DNA of 64,000 nt from Cornus controversa (lineage: Eukaryota > Streptophyta > Magnoliopsida > Cornales > Cornaceae), in NCBI GenBank assembly GCA_026545225.1, contig CM048848.1:28560806-28624805 (forward strand). The letters are read 5' to 3'. Position numbers and translations under genes: made by a program. Shown in pieces: positions 22,932 to 35,194 of the stretch (position 1 is the stretch's first letter; each line of letters opens with the position of its first letter). The notes under the pieces were generated by a model. That model worked only from the letters and a program-made list of their open reading frames with translations, had not been told where the DNA came from and did no database searches.

Positions 22932-25664
22932 GTCATGGCCAATGGTGGTTTTTCAAATACCACCTTATCGGCTGACAAGTATCCCTCCTTAGAAACTGAA
23001 ATCTTACTAGTTGATTCCATTTCTAGTATAACCTTTTTAACTATGTGATCATCCTGAGACTTTGCATGATTGGTCACAGCACCAAGTTGATCAGGTTTTG
23101 CCTTAAAGACAGTTGGTAAAATAAATGCCATGTTACATACGACCTTCTTCGAGAAATTCCTGAATCTAATTCCATATTTCACTGTGTGTTTTGGATTCTG
23201 GTCTGAATGATCTCCCTCTTGGGAAGAATCTTCTTCATCAAAGGCTATGGATATATCTATTGCCTTATCTGATGTAGAGTCCTGACTACGACCATCAGCC
23301 AACATTACTTGGTCGTTAGCCTATTTCCTTTTTTGTTTGGCTCGTTTCCTTTGCATCCTCCACTTCTGAGCTAGAAAGGGAGCATTCTTTGGAATTATGC
23401 TTTTAGGAAATTTAGGATAAGTAACCTTTGTCCATCAATTATGGTCAATAATGGGTGGTTTGATCATTCTTGGCATATGAGGGCTATCTTCTTTCCTTAC
23501 CCACACCATTGATTGATCTGGTAATCTTCTTTTAAATCTTGGTGGATTACGTTGATCTAGCAGTACCATTGTAACCATCGTTCTATCTTTGCGCATGGTT
23601 ATTGCTTCTCTTAGTTTGATTCTCTAGAAGATTGATTGATTGGTGACCATTAGGGCTGGCTTATCTTGAGGGAAAACGATCCTCTCATGGATGCTTTTGT
23701 GTATTATAGTTATGCCCCCTAGACCCAATTTCTTTGTTTTTATAATTCCCAGGAGTTTGCAATTTGGGCAACATCCCTTTTCAATAAGGGCCAACTAAGC
23801 CTCTCATAATTTTTGCTCCAATTCTTTTACTATTTTGCTATTTGAAATGTCTAGTGATGCGCTTTCATCAACCTCTGGTCATCGATTATCAACCTTTGAA
23901 GTAAGGCTGATCATGTTGCTAATGGCAATGGTCGAAAACAGATTGTTGTCGATCCCCATCACCTCTATTTGTTTGTCCAAAAATTTCAAGGTACCCTCAT
24001 CAATTGCTTTCTGCAAAATATTGCAAAACACAGTACAATAATTAATACTATATGTCCAAGAGTTATGACACTTGTAATATTCTTTTCCTTTCAAGTCAAT
24101 AATTGATGGGATCTTCTACCCCTTAGGTAGTGTTTTCTGTTTATCAGCCAGGAAATGATCAAAGATCTTCTCAGTCACGGATATATCAAACGAATAGAAC
24201 TTTTCAGTATCAGCCATTTTGAGTTGAATTGGTCGATGATAAAGCTGATTGAGAACCACTAGTGACTGATTTTACTTTTACTAGACTTTCACAAATGTAC
24301 GGCTTCTTAATGGGGACCTCAGCTAGATTTTCCTCAAGGTCCTCATCAATTTCGGTCAAAAAAACCTCATAATTTGGGTCTTTATAGTAAGTGCCTTTTG
24401 ATGAGATTTTCTTTTATTTTTCTTCATTAAGGATTGGTTCGTATCGAGTAGCCCTTTCAGCCAACTCAAATATATCATAGAAATCAATGCCTTCAAATCT
24501 TTTTCGATGCTCAATATCTAAACCATTTAGGGCTAATTTCGCATAAAATAGATTCTAGAGAGGACATTCAACACTTTAGTCAAGCCCTTCTAAATTTTGC
24601 TACGAAAGTCTCAACCATCACTCTAGGCAATTGACTTAGCCTGGAAAGATCACCCAGAGTAGCCTCCAGTTCTAAACTATAAAACTGAGTATGAAATCAC
24701 TATACCAATTGTTGCCAATTCATAACAGAATTTATCCTTAAGTTAGAATATGAAGTAAAAGTTATGCCAGTTAAAGAACTGGGGAACAATTTTAATTTCC
24801 ACACTTTGTTAGCACCGACCTCCCCACATTAGATTATGAAGTGGGCAATAGGTTCTAGTGTTGATTGGTTTCTCTCTCCACTAAAAGTAGTGAAGTTAGA
24901 TTTTATATTCATTAGGATATTCAACTAAATCATATTCTTCAGGATAACATTTCCTAAAGGCAGGTTAGTTAGTTCTTTTTAAACCTAAAGCTCGATAGAT
25001 ATCATCCAATCAATTTTCAGGAACATTTGAATTTTGTTGTTGATTATGTTCTTGCCATCTAGTTGGCCAGTTGTTTTCTACATGCCCCTTGGGTGCAAGT
25101 GCAATCAGGAGGTCTTGCCTTCTTCCCCTATTAGGGTCCTCTCCAAAGTTGACTGAACCTATAGAGTTGTTATAAGAATGTACCTGCTGCTGCTCAAGCA
25201 ACCGTTTGTTCGCGGCTTCGGTTGATAGCTGATTTTTTGCTTCACTTGGCTGAGAACTGCTATGGTAGGTTACTTTATGCAGAAGGTTGAGGCAAAGATA
25301 GTATTGGTCCTTTCTATTTCTGGTCAGCCTGTTGAGTATGTGGTTGATAAATCGAATCTTGTGTGGTAGAGCTATAAATGAGCGGTCTATTCTGAATTGT
25401 TGATTGTTTTATCGAAATATGAAGTTCTTCAAAATGATCTTCAAAATGAGTGTTACTTTGGATCATTTTCTGAGCCAGTTGATCAAGTTTGGTTTGAAAC
25501 CTGCCAAACTTGATGCACATTACATGTATAGCGTCCATTAGATTGTTAGATCTGATGGGTTGATTATGGAGCCTCATAAAAGTTGAGAGATTTTTTTCTC
25601 TTACTCATCATCGCCAGTGATCGAATTCCTCGTGGTTCTTGGCTTAGGAGGCATATTCTCAATT
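22932..25664 (-). pseudogene. gag (copy A)
   Basis: It starts near 25664 with MPPKPRTT. The gag core is readable in pieces: RRQDLLIALAPKGH near 25115, QSTLEPIAHF near 24780 and CGEVGANKVWKLKLFPSSLT near 24740. A knuckle-like KCHNSWTYSINYC lies at about 24080-24040, and a gag-protease linker with NMAFILPTVFKAKP at 23135-23090. Scattered stops make it a pseudogene. Confidence 0.75.
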
Positions 25665-25689
25665 CTTTAGCACTTTTTTGGTCCCACCT

Positions 25690-26424
25690 AGCATACCAAA
25701 ATATGTTTGATCAATTAATCGACTGGGCATGCTAATTGAATTGTCAGCATGTGCAGTGTGCTAGAGTTGTGAAATCGGCCCGATAAAGAATTAGTTGGTC
25801 AAGCACAAGTATCTAATGTTGTGTTAGATCAAGCGATTGATTAGGGAGAGAGAATACCAAACTCCCTATTGAATTCTTTTTGCCTCAATGAATAGGACTT
25901 TTAAGGTGTGCAAAGAATTGCAAGATTGAATTGTTGTGAGGAGGGAGATAGAAAGTGAGGGAGATATAGACAGATAGATTGATTAGAGGAGGCAGGGAGC
26001 AAGAAATTTATGAGGGAAATGTAGAATACATTTATGCAAGAGCGATATTCAGGGAGAATATTGGGTTTGAGAAAGATTGCAAGTGATGCAATATTTGTAA
26101 GGTAGTTATGGAACCCTTAATATAGAGTTCCTTACATATATTTATAGAAAACTTACATAATTAATCTCTAAGTTACAAGATAATAATAAAATGAAAACAA
26201 TTAAATAAAAGAAATAAAACAAAAATGCATCTAATTGGTCATCGACGTCAAGCCTCCACCAATGTAGCACAACACTCCAAGCTCCCAAAGTCTCAATATA
26301 CTTGGACTTTATGCAAAAAATAATTCTTCACTCAGTCTACCACAGCCTTCCCACAGTCCCATTCATACTCGACCTTATCATTTACCACAGCGTGTGTGGG
26401 CGTTTAATTATGATTTTTCTTTCT
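25690..26424 (-). repeat. 5' LTR of Tat copy A, incomplete
   Basis: Just upstream of gag on the minus strand is the primer-site-like segment TATGCTAGGTGGGACC, followed to the right by LTR sequence sharing AGGGAGAGAGAATACCAAACTC and adjacent blocks with the LTRs near 1265-1290 and (inverted) 27440-27470. The LTR start TGTTGGCACC is not found: the sequence is interrupted at 26424/26430 by the plus-strand Tat insertion and does not obviously resume at 49482. Confidence 0.65.
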
Positions 26425-26429
26425 GCTAT

Positions 26430-27603
26430 TGTTGGCACCTAATCTTGGTGCCACTTGACAGCCAATAGAAAGGTCGTTGTAACAGAAGGAATGAGGCTAG
26501 CTAAGAGCCCATTTTCTATGAAACTCTAAAGGCTAAGGATGTTTAGCGAGTTATCCTAAAGAGTGGTTGGCACTTGTATATACATATATGGTTACTAATA
26601 TACATACATATATATATATAGGTGTAACTTATCTTGTAGATTGGAACAGAGAGTTTGGTGCAAATTGGACTCTAGAAACTTAATTGGAATGGAAGACTGG
26701 TTTAGTTGCGTGTAACAGGGCTCTCAAGGCTGGTAGCTATGAACAATGGGTCGATTTGGGTAAAGGCTGGCTAAATACACAAGTCCAATGGTGACTTGAA
26801 CGCTACTGGAACATAGCAGAAAAAGTCATCCACACCTTAGACTCTAGAGAAGTCCAAGAATTGGTGAATTGCTTGTGAGAATGGTCTTTGATGATCAAGC
26901 CACTCTCAGGAAGTTAGATTAATAGGGTATACATATAAATGTGACCTATGTATGCATGGATTAGTTGGTACTGTACAATGACTCATACGAGTGTGGGCTG
27001 CATTGGAAGACTTTGGTGTAGTATGGACTCTTGTAAAGAAAGGCTACTGGGTTGTTGAAGACATAGGACATTAGCATATAGATAATTTATTCCCTTTTAT
27101 TATTTTATCTTTTGTGCATTATCTTGTAACTTAGAAGCAAACATTGATGTTTGCTATAAATAAATGAATGGAGCTCTATATTAGGGGTTCTCACAACCAT
27201 AATAAAATAGTTACATCACGTGTAACCATTCTCTCTCAATATTCTCTAAGGATATTGTTTTGATCCTTGCTCGATCTACATCTCCCCCAATTTTCTTGCT
27301 CTCGGCCTCCTCTAATCAATCCATCTGTCTATTTCTCCCTTAAATTCTACCTCCCTCTTTGCTACGATTTAGTCTCATAATTCTTTGCACACAGTTTAAA
27401 GTCCTCTTAATTGAGACACGAAAGAACTCAATAGGGAGTTTTGTATTCTCTCTCCCTAGCCAATCGCCTGATCCAAAATGACCTCCAAAGAAGATTACTT
27501 GTGTTCGACCTATTGTTTACATTGAGTTGACATCATGACTCTAGCACACCCACCAACACTATTAATCAATTGACCTGGTTGGCTGATTAATTAAGATTGA
27601 ACA
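26430..27603 (+). repeat. 5' LTR of the Tat element
   Basis: 1174 bp. It is collinear with the 3' LTR (49031-49476), which lacks the central ~720 bp. It carries a TATA box at 27155-27164. Confidence 0.9.
27155..27164 (+). promoter_or_regulatory. TATA box in the 5' LTR
   Basis: TATAAATAAA after TTTGC, about 450 bp before the LTR end. It is the likely promoter of the genomic RNA. It is absent from the 3' LTR because it falls in the deleted part. Confidence 0.6.
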
Positions 27604-27606
27604 TAT

Positions 27607-27626
27607 TTTAGCACACCCAGTGGGAC
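27607..27626 (+). other. Primer-binding site region of the Tat element
   Basis: TTTTAGCACACCCAGTGGGA lies directly after the LTR, as in elements whose leader reads TTGGCAC...GTGGGAC. I cannot name the priming tRNA from sequence alone. Confidence 0.5.
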
Positions 27627-27652
27627 CTGAAAAATGCTAAAGAATTGAGAAT

Positions 27653-29460
27653 ATACCACCTAAGCTAAAGTCTGAATGGAACTCAGTCACCAGCAATGAT
27701 GAGCAAGAGGAAGAAATTCCTCAGCCTGTTGGAGGCCCCGCGGTCTATCCATCAGATATGGCATTTTTAATGGATGTCATACATACAATGCGTGTCCAAC
27801 TTGCTGAGGTTCGCGCCAATATCGGTTGATTGGATGCGAAGATCACCTAGACTGGTGTTCACACGAATGATCAAATTGATGAAATGATAAGACAATCGAT
27901 CGTCCAAAATAGACCGATTATTTAGAGCTCTATCACCCAAGATTAAACTTATTGACCGAAGGATCAGCAGACTAACAAGAAATTAAAAGGTCTAATATTA
28001 CCTTTACCCCAGCCTTCTTGTATAAAGCAACCTACCGTTTATTAATTTTTAGCCTGGTGAAGCAAAAAATCATTTATCAAATGAGGTCACGAACAGATGG
28101 CTACATGAGCAACAACAAGTATACCTTCGAAATGACTCCATGGGTCTAGTCGACCTTGGAGATAATCCCCATAGGGGAAGAAGACAAGATCCCCTAATTG
28201 TACCTGCACCTAGGGGGCAAACAGAGAATAACCAACCATTAAGGTGGCAAGAACATAAGCAACCAATAAATTCAAACGTTCTTGAAAACTGATTTGATGA
28301 TATCTATCGAGCCTTAGGATTAAGGACTAATCGACCAACCTTTAGAAAGCCCTATCCTGGGGAATATGATTTCTTGGAATATCATACTAGATATAAAATG
28401 CCTAACTTTGCTACATTTAGTGGAGAGGAAAATCAGTCAACACTAGAGTATATCGACTGCTTTACAATCCAATGTGGAGAGCCTGGTGCTAACCAGATGT
28501 GGAAATTAAGGTTGTTCCCTAGTTCTTTGATTGGCTTAACTTTTACTTGGTATTCCAAATTGAGGCCAAATTCTGTAGTAAATTGGCAGTAAATGAAAGA
28601 ACTATTTCATACTCAGTTTTATGGTCCAGAATTGGAGGCTACATTGGATGATTTTTCCAAGCTGAGTCAATTTCTTGGGAAAATGGTAGAGAATTTATAG
28701 CAAGGTTCAGAAAGGCCCGATTAAAGTGTTAAGTGATCCTTCCTGAAACAGAATATGCAAAGTTAGCCCTAAATGGTTTAGATATTGAACATAGGAAAAG
28801 GTTTTAGGGTATAGAATTTCATGACATATTTGAACTTTTCGATAGGGCTACCTGATATGAATCGATCCTCAATGAGGAAAAAAAAGGAAAATCTCATCAA
28901 ATGGGACTTATTATAAAGATCCCAATTATGAGGTATTTTTGACAAAAATTAATGAAGATATTGTGAAAAATTTAGCCGAGGTCCACATTAAGAACCCGTA
29001 CATATGTGAAAGTCTAGTAAGAGTCAAGTTATACACTAGTGGCTCCCATTCTGCTTCATCATCGGCCAATCCTATTAAAAGGGGAATGGCCAATGTAGGT
29101 AAATTTTACTCATTCGATCTGTCGGTGACTGATAAGATCTTTCATCATCTATTGGAAGATAAACAGATCACCTTGCCCAAAGGGCAGAAGATCCCATCAG
29201 CCACCGAGGAGAAGAGAAAGAATATTGTAAATGCCATAATTCTTAGACACATAGTACTAATGATTGTATTGTGTTTCATAATATTGTGCAGAAAGTGATT
29301 GATGAAGGTACCTTGAAATTTTTGGACAAATAAATAGAGGTTATGGGGGTCGACAACAACCCTTTTCCTACAATTGTTTCTAGCAATGTGATCGGCCTAG
29401 CCCCAAAGGTTGATGACAAGCAGTCGAGGGTGGTTAACGAAGCACTATTAGGCTTTTCAA
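27653..29460 (+). pseudogene. gag of the Tat element
   Basis: The start corresponds to MPPK in the sister copies, but the ATG has become ATA (27653-27655), followed by PPKLKSEWNS and an acidic DEQEEEIPQ. The gag core is open at 28374-28592, with YIDCFTIQCGEPGANQMWKL and FTWYSKLRPNS. A knuckle-like CKCHNS...STNDCIVF is readable in another frame at about 29235-29275. Many stops, so no full Gag can be made. Confidence 0.85.
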
Positions 29461-30139
29461 ATCATAAAATAATAGAGGAATTGGAGCAAAAATTATGAGA
29501 GGCTCATTTAGCTCTAATTGAAAGAGAATGTTACCCAAATTACAAGGCTCGTGGTGATAAGAAATTGGACCCAAGGGGCAAAACATACAGAGAAGTGTCC
29601 ATGAGAGGATTGTGTTCGCTCAGGATCAACTTGCCAGATGGTTGCAAATCAATTGGTCTTCTAAAGAATCGAACCATGAGAAGGGGTCACCATACACAGA
29701 GATATTTGACAAGAGGTTTCTTGCTCATTATAACCCACCAAGGTTTAAGAGAGGAATACCAGATCAGCCAAAAATATGGGTAAGGAATGAAGACATTTCT
29801 CATACGCCAAGAATAATAAAACTACCTATAATTGCCCATTATCAATGGACAAGAGTGACCCACCCTAAATTTCTTAGAAACATGGTACAAAAGGGAGCCC
29901 CCACTTGGGCTCAGAAGTGGAGAATACAGCAAAAGAGAGCCGAGCTGAGAAAGAAATAGGCCGATGGCAAAGTAATGTTGGATGACGGTCATGAACAGGA
30001 ACCTTCTTTAGACGAGACAATAGCTATATCTATAGCCTTCGCTGATTAAGAGTCTACCCAAGAAAGGGACCAGTCTGACCAATATCCTAAACATATGGCA
30101 AAATATTGAATCAATTTTAGAAATTTCCCAAAGAAGGTT
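29461..30139 (+). pseudogene. gag-protease linker of the Tat element
   Basis: Pieces in two frames (29565-29959), rich in Lys/Arg and Trp, including PRFKRGIPDQ and GAPTWAQKWRI. They match copy A in the same relative place. The role in this lineage is unclear. Confidence 0.6.
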
Positions 30140-31030
30140 GTGTGCAACATGGCATTCATTTTGCCAGCCATTTTTCAAGTAAAACCTAACCAGTTATGTG
30201 CAGTGACCGATCCTATTGAGCTTGAAATTGACCATGTAAGGCAAGAAGCTACACCAGAGACAACATCGGTCAATAAGCCACCAATTTCAAAAGAAAGTTC
30301 TGTGTTAGTTGATAAAGTGCTACTTGAAAGACCACCATTGGCTATAACACAACAATTGAGGCCGTTATATGTCAAAGTATGGGTAGAAGGCTAGCCAGTC
30401 AACCGAGTTCTGGTTGAAAATGGATCAATGGTACACATCATTCCATCAACCACAATGAAGGCTTTAGGGAAGAACATGGAAGATATAATTCCTATAGATG
30501 TTGCGATCATTGATTCAATGGTGGTTCCACAAACACTAAAGGAATAATCCCTCTGGAAGTCACTGTTGGTGGTCGATCCTCATTTACTGCCTTCTTTATC
30601 ATTGAATCAACATCGGCTTATAACTTGCTTCTGGGACGTGATTGGATTCACCCCAATATGTGTATCTAGTTATTATTGCATCAAATGTTGATCCTATGGG
30701 TTAGAGATGAAATCAAAATAATAGAGGCTGATAACAAGCCTTTTGTGACTAAAGTTTATGTTGTTGAGGCCACATTGTATAATGAAGCTTGTGTTCTGAT
30801 CAAGTTTGTTGGCACGGACAAAATGGGTCGACCTACTTCAGCGATAATGAAGAGGGGATTGGTGGCCTCAGAAGTGAAGAAACTGCTGCATGAAGCATAT
30901 CGACCAATGCTAGAGCTCAATTACCCTAGTTTTGATTCAGAAAAAGTGGTTAATGATAAGAAATGAACACAATAAAGTGGATAAAAGAAGGCAGACATAT
31001 AGGGCCGCCAGTGATCAATTAAAAACATAC
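30140..31030 (+). pseudogene. Aspartic protease of the Tat element
   Basis: It opens with CNMAFILPAIF, then LYVKVWVEG, a stop, and the active site NRVLVENGSMVHIIP near 30400-30440. The catalytic Asp is Glu here (GAA); the sister copy A has VLDDNGS. The following KIIEADNKPF and DKMGRPTSA block (30715-30850) matches copy A. It would have processed Gag-Pol. Confidence 0.8.
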
Positions 31031-31291
31031 TTAGTCAAAAAAAGAATTACCAAAGCAGAATAATTTTATCATGAACTATCAGCCAATATAGCTGAAGTGA
31101 TAGTGGTTGACAGGGAGAAATTGGATACGATACAACTGGCAAATTTAGAATCAGTTCTGGCAAAATTAGATGATCTGAAAGCGGAAGTGCAAGATCCTTT
31201 GCTACAAGTAAATCTAGGGACAGGTGATGATCCTTAGCCTACATATATTAATACTCTCTTGGAGCCTAAATTCTAGGTCAAGATAATCAAG

Positions 31292-31703
31292 TTGTTGAAA
31301 AATTTAAGGACTATTTTGTTTGTCAAGAGAGGTAGTGGAACACAAAATGTAATTCATGAAGGGTACAAACAATACAAGCAGCCGCCTAGAAGAATGTCTC
31401 AGGAGGTGGTATCGAAGGTTAAAGAAGAAATTGAGAGACTTTTAAAGGCAGGATTTATCCGAACAACTAGGTATATGGAGTGGATATCCAATGTGATACC
31501 TATAATTAAGAAAAATAGAAAGCTAAGGTTGGGTATTAAGTTCAAAATTTTGAATTTGACCACCCCAAAAAATGAGTATCCCATGTCAATGGCCGATCAG
31601 TTGATGATTCGGCCGCTAAGAATGATATTATTTCTTTTATGGAAGGACATTTGGGTTATAATCAGATACACATAGCATAAACAGACATTGCAAAAATGGC
31701 ATT
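31292..31703 (+). pseudogene. Reverse transcriptase, N-terminal part
   Basis: EGYKQYKQPPRRMSQEV, EIERLLKAGFIR and WISNVIPIIKKNRKLR are the opening of a Ty3/gypsy RT. The reading stops at the Athila insertion at 31704 and resumes after it at 39662. Confidence 0.9.
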
Positions 31704-33138
31704 TGATTCGTGTGTGAGTGTGACTCAAAAAGTATATCAATTAAAAATTACCACACTTCGCAATAGAATGAATTCCTTGTAGAATAGGGCTATCGAAAGG
31801 AATGGGTGTCGAACCTCAGGGACTGTGGTCTGATTGAGTTGAATTATTAGGACTAATTCTAATTAAATTTAAAAGAAATAAATTCTGATTTTTAATTCTA
31901 AATTAACTAATGAAGCAATTGAACAAAAGCAAGAAAAACTAAGGAGTGTAGAGAATATAAGATAAGTCTAGGGTAATTGATTTCACCACTAACTTCACAA
32001 TCAATAGTCAATTGAACTAACTATGGGGCATCATATCATGCATCAGTGGTGTTGGTGGCTACAAGCTCACCTCCATCCGTCAAGAAGATAACATATGATT
32101 AAGGCTAAGTCATGGACTATCTTCGATTGTCATGGGCCATCTGCCTAACTACTTTAATCTAGGGTGCAGTATGGTTCATCTTCTCTAGGCATAATCCATC
32201 AAAGCTTTTAATGATATATTCAATGAAAACTATTGTGTAATAATCACTCTCATGATCACAGAAAATAAGAGGGACGAGTTCAATAACAACAATCAAGTAT
32301 CTAAGACAAGATAAGAAATCATTGAAACTGAATTTATAAGACTTTTATTGCTCAATTCTATAAGAAGAATCCTCTAAATTATACAATCTATGAATGAATA
32401 CAAAAATCTCCAATAATTAGAACAATCAAACCAGTGATGTTTAGTTAGGGCTCCATCAGAACCCTGGTGGCTGAACTAGCCGCTCATGATACGCCTTGTT
32501 CTCCAATGATTCTCCACTCCAGAAGCTCTTCAAAGCTGCTGCCAATCCTCCTCAATACAACCCTAATTTGTCACTTTAAATAACCAAGAGAATACATCAA
32601 AGTCCTAATCCAATTAGGAATTAATTAGGTTTTTCCGCAGCACTAATCAGGTGGGTTTTTTCTGTTAATTTCGGCCCAACTTTTGACCCACTAGAAATCC
32701 GATTTACGGAATTTTTATGAAATACAAAAGTGTGCAGAATCAAATTTCGTTCAAACTTAAGCGACAATTATGTCGATTTGAGGCTCAGAAATAATACTTC
32801 TGGTCCGTTTTCCAAAACTGGATTAAGACTGTATTATGCGCAGATTTGGGCTTCAGGCCCGAAACCTTCTTAAGCAGTTGTAATTCTCTTGGACCTCTTT
32901 CTTGGGCTGATTTGAGTTGAAATAAATGGTTGAGTGAATCTCCTTGATGTAGGCTTCATCTCACCATCTTGGATGTCTTCTTTAAAAACCCAAAAGCACG
33001 GTTTTAACTGAAATAATCATTAAGGCCCTGAAAATACAGAAAACACTAAAACAAAGTAAAATCACAAAATAATCTATCACTAAGAGAATAAAATACATAA
33101 GTTAAGAGGCTAGAATGCGTAACATTCAACGCCTATCA
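31704..33138 (-). repeat. 3' LTR of the Athila element
   Basis: 1435 bp. On the plus strand it reads TGATTCGTGTG...CGCCTATCA. It is nearly identical to 38222-39656. Confidence 0.95.
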
Positions 33139-33151
33139 CACCCCCAAACTT
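33139..33151 (-). other. Polypurine tract of the Athila element
   Basis: On the minus strand AAGTTTGGGGGTG immediately precedes the 3' LTR. Near-identical copies of this motif occur at 34405-34417 and 34544-34556. Confidence 0.85.
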
Positions 33152-34816
33152 ACATATTGCTAGTCCCTTAGCAATAGAATAAAAGAAAACTAAAACAAAA
33201 GAAACTAACAAATACTAACTAAACTACCCAACTCCACTTTCGTGGGAGAAACGATTGCATTTAGCATATGCAATAGGCCTTTAAACCCCTAGGTTCCCCC
33301 TAGTGGACGAGTATAGTCTCGTGAGGGTTTCCAGAAATGTTACCCACAAACATTCAAAATTCTGTTTCAACATTAATTCAAGAAGAAGATTACAATACCT
33401 AGTTACAAACTTGCATTCAAGAATAGTTTCAAACTTTCAAATTCCACAATTCAAAGCAATGGTCCTCATGCATAAATCACATCAACATATCTCAAAATAA
33501 TCAACTCTAGCTCCCTCGTGTAAAGTGAACTAGCAATCATCTCATGTAGCATAACCCAGCTCTGAATATATTAAGGCACATACCCCTTCAACTCACTAGC
33601 TCTCCTTATTGAAATCATACTTCCCAACATGAATACATGATTTTTCAATTTTTTTTTCATCATTCTTTTTTTTCCATTGCTTTATTGGTTGTGCAATGTC
33701 TTGATCTATTAAGCTTTCTGAAAGATCCATGTAGCAAGCTTTCAGTCAGTGACTCCCAAACCAGATGGCTTTAGGGCACTAGGCTTTAAGATACCCTGAA
33801 GACCTAATTACTCGAATCAGTCAGGCTACAAATCAAGACAACCAATGCTCATCTTTTCTCACCCTTTCACTTTTGACGCGAACACTCCGTGCTTCCTGAG
33901 GCATAGAGGTCCGGTTACTCATGAAAAGGATCAAATTGATTTGCTTATTCATCACTTTTTTTCTTCTTTTTTTTCTTTTTCATTGAAGTCAAGTAAACAC
34001 ATCATCGGTACTCATTCTCAAGAGATACTAGTTAATATCAAGCATATGTAACTCAATAACTCAAAACATAGGTTTATACCCCACAAGATTATGCTAGTGT
34101 GTTTGTGCATGTAAGGAAACTAAAATTAATCACTCCAAAGCATGTTATTGCAAACCATGATTAAAACCACTTAATTTAAATCACAGTTTTCAAAATTTTC
34201 AAACATACTCAAAAATTGCAAGTTATGCACCTACATAAGGTACTAATCCCTTGAATAATGTCGAAACATTCTATCTAAAAATAAAACAAAATAAAATAAA
34301 ATAAACAAACTAAGAAAATAAAATAAAATAAAATCCTAATACAAAAAGAATTTCACACAAATTTTCCCCCATATTGCAATAAAGCACACAAATAGGCATC
34401 GCCTCACCCCCAAACTTAAACTGTACATTGTCCTCAATGTACTATCAATCAAAGCAAAGAGAAGAGTAAGAACGATATTACCGGGATCATGGAGTAGTGG
34501 AAAGAAAATAGAGTACATCACGAGTATGAAGGCAATGCAAGCACACCCCCAAACTTGGATGTTATAACCTGTTAAAACAAACCACTATACCCCAAAGATC
34601 AAGTGAAAATAGTATGGGTGAAAATAAATATGAAAGAGAAAAATCCGAAAATAAAAAAAATTTGTTTGTTTTGCATTTTTCCATTTTTATTTTTATTTTT
34701 ATTTTTATTTTTATTATTTTTTTTTTTGAAACTAAAAATCTAACTACAAAAAGAAAAATAAAGAGAAAAATAAAAGCTAAAAATAAAATAAAATACAAAA
34801 GATGGTTACCTTCCTG
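33152..34816 (-). other. 3' untranslated region of the Athila element
   Basis: AT-rich and without a gene. It contains (TTTTA)n-like runs (34680-34725) and two extra copies of the polypurine motif. Small open frames here are not supported. Confidence 0.6.
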
Positions 34817-35194
34817 TCAAGGATGTGGTGGTGACTGAGCATCTGGATCCAAGTTTGCTTGGTGCATCAGTGCACGCATCATCCTCCTCATCTCTAGTTG
34901 CTCTTGGCGAGTGTCACGAAAGTGATCCGCCATCTCTGCTCTCATTGCACCAAATTGTGTGGAGACCTCTGTCTGTAAGGTGCCAAACTGGGCTGTCAAC
35001 CCAGCAATCTGCCCTTCTAAATATTGATAATCATGGCCACCAGCCTGTGCATGCACTTCCTCTTCCTCTGCCTCCAACTCTTCTAGACCGTCCACCGGTG
35101 GTGGTATATCTACATGCTCTCCTCCCTGGGCCAACCGAGATACCTCACCAGGTGCCGCTATGACTCTCTGGTGCATATGAGATCGACTCAGGTT
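34817..35194 (-). pseudogene. C-terminal part of the env-like Athila ORF, after one in-frame stop
   Basis: In frame with the preceding ORF but separated from it by a single TAG (35195-35197). From Met at 35176 it has 119 residues: an acidic stretch with LEELEAEEEEVHAQ, then a heptad-like segment (YLEGQIAGLTAQF... to RRMMRALMHQ) that should form a coiled coil. It may be silent, or reached by readthrough or internal initiation. Confidence 0.7.

Larger units (their letters stand above)
21487..25664 (-). mobile_element. Truncated Tat-type element (copy A): RT to gag
   Basis: The minus-strand order from the right is gag start near 25664 (MPPKPRTT), gag core, zinc knuckle, protease and the first half of RT, cut at 21486 by the Athila LTR fragment. 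The rest of RT, RNase H and integrase of this copy are not found to the left. It is the same family as the plus-strand element at 26430-49476 and stands head to head with it. Many stops. Confidence 0.85.

Noticed and set aside
34562..34838. Phe/Ile/Lys-rich frames on both strands
   Set aside because: They arise from the (TTTTA)n run in the Athila 3' region.
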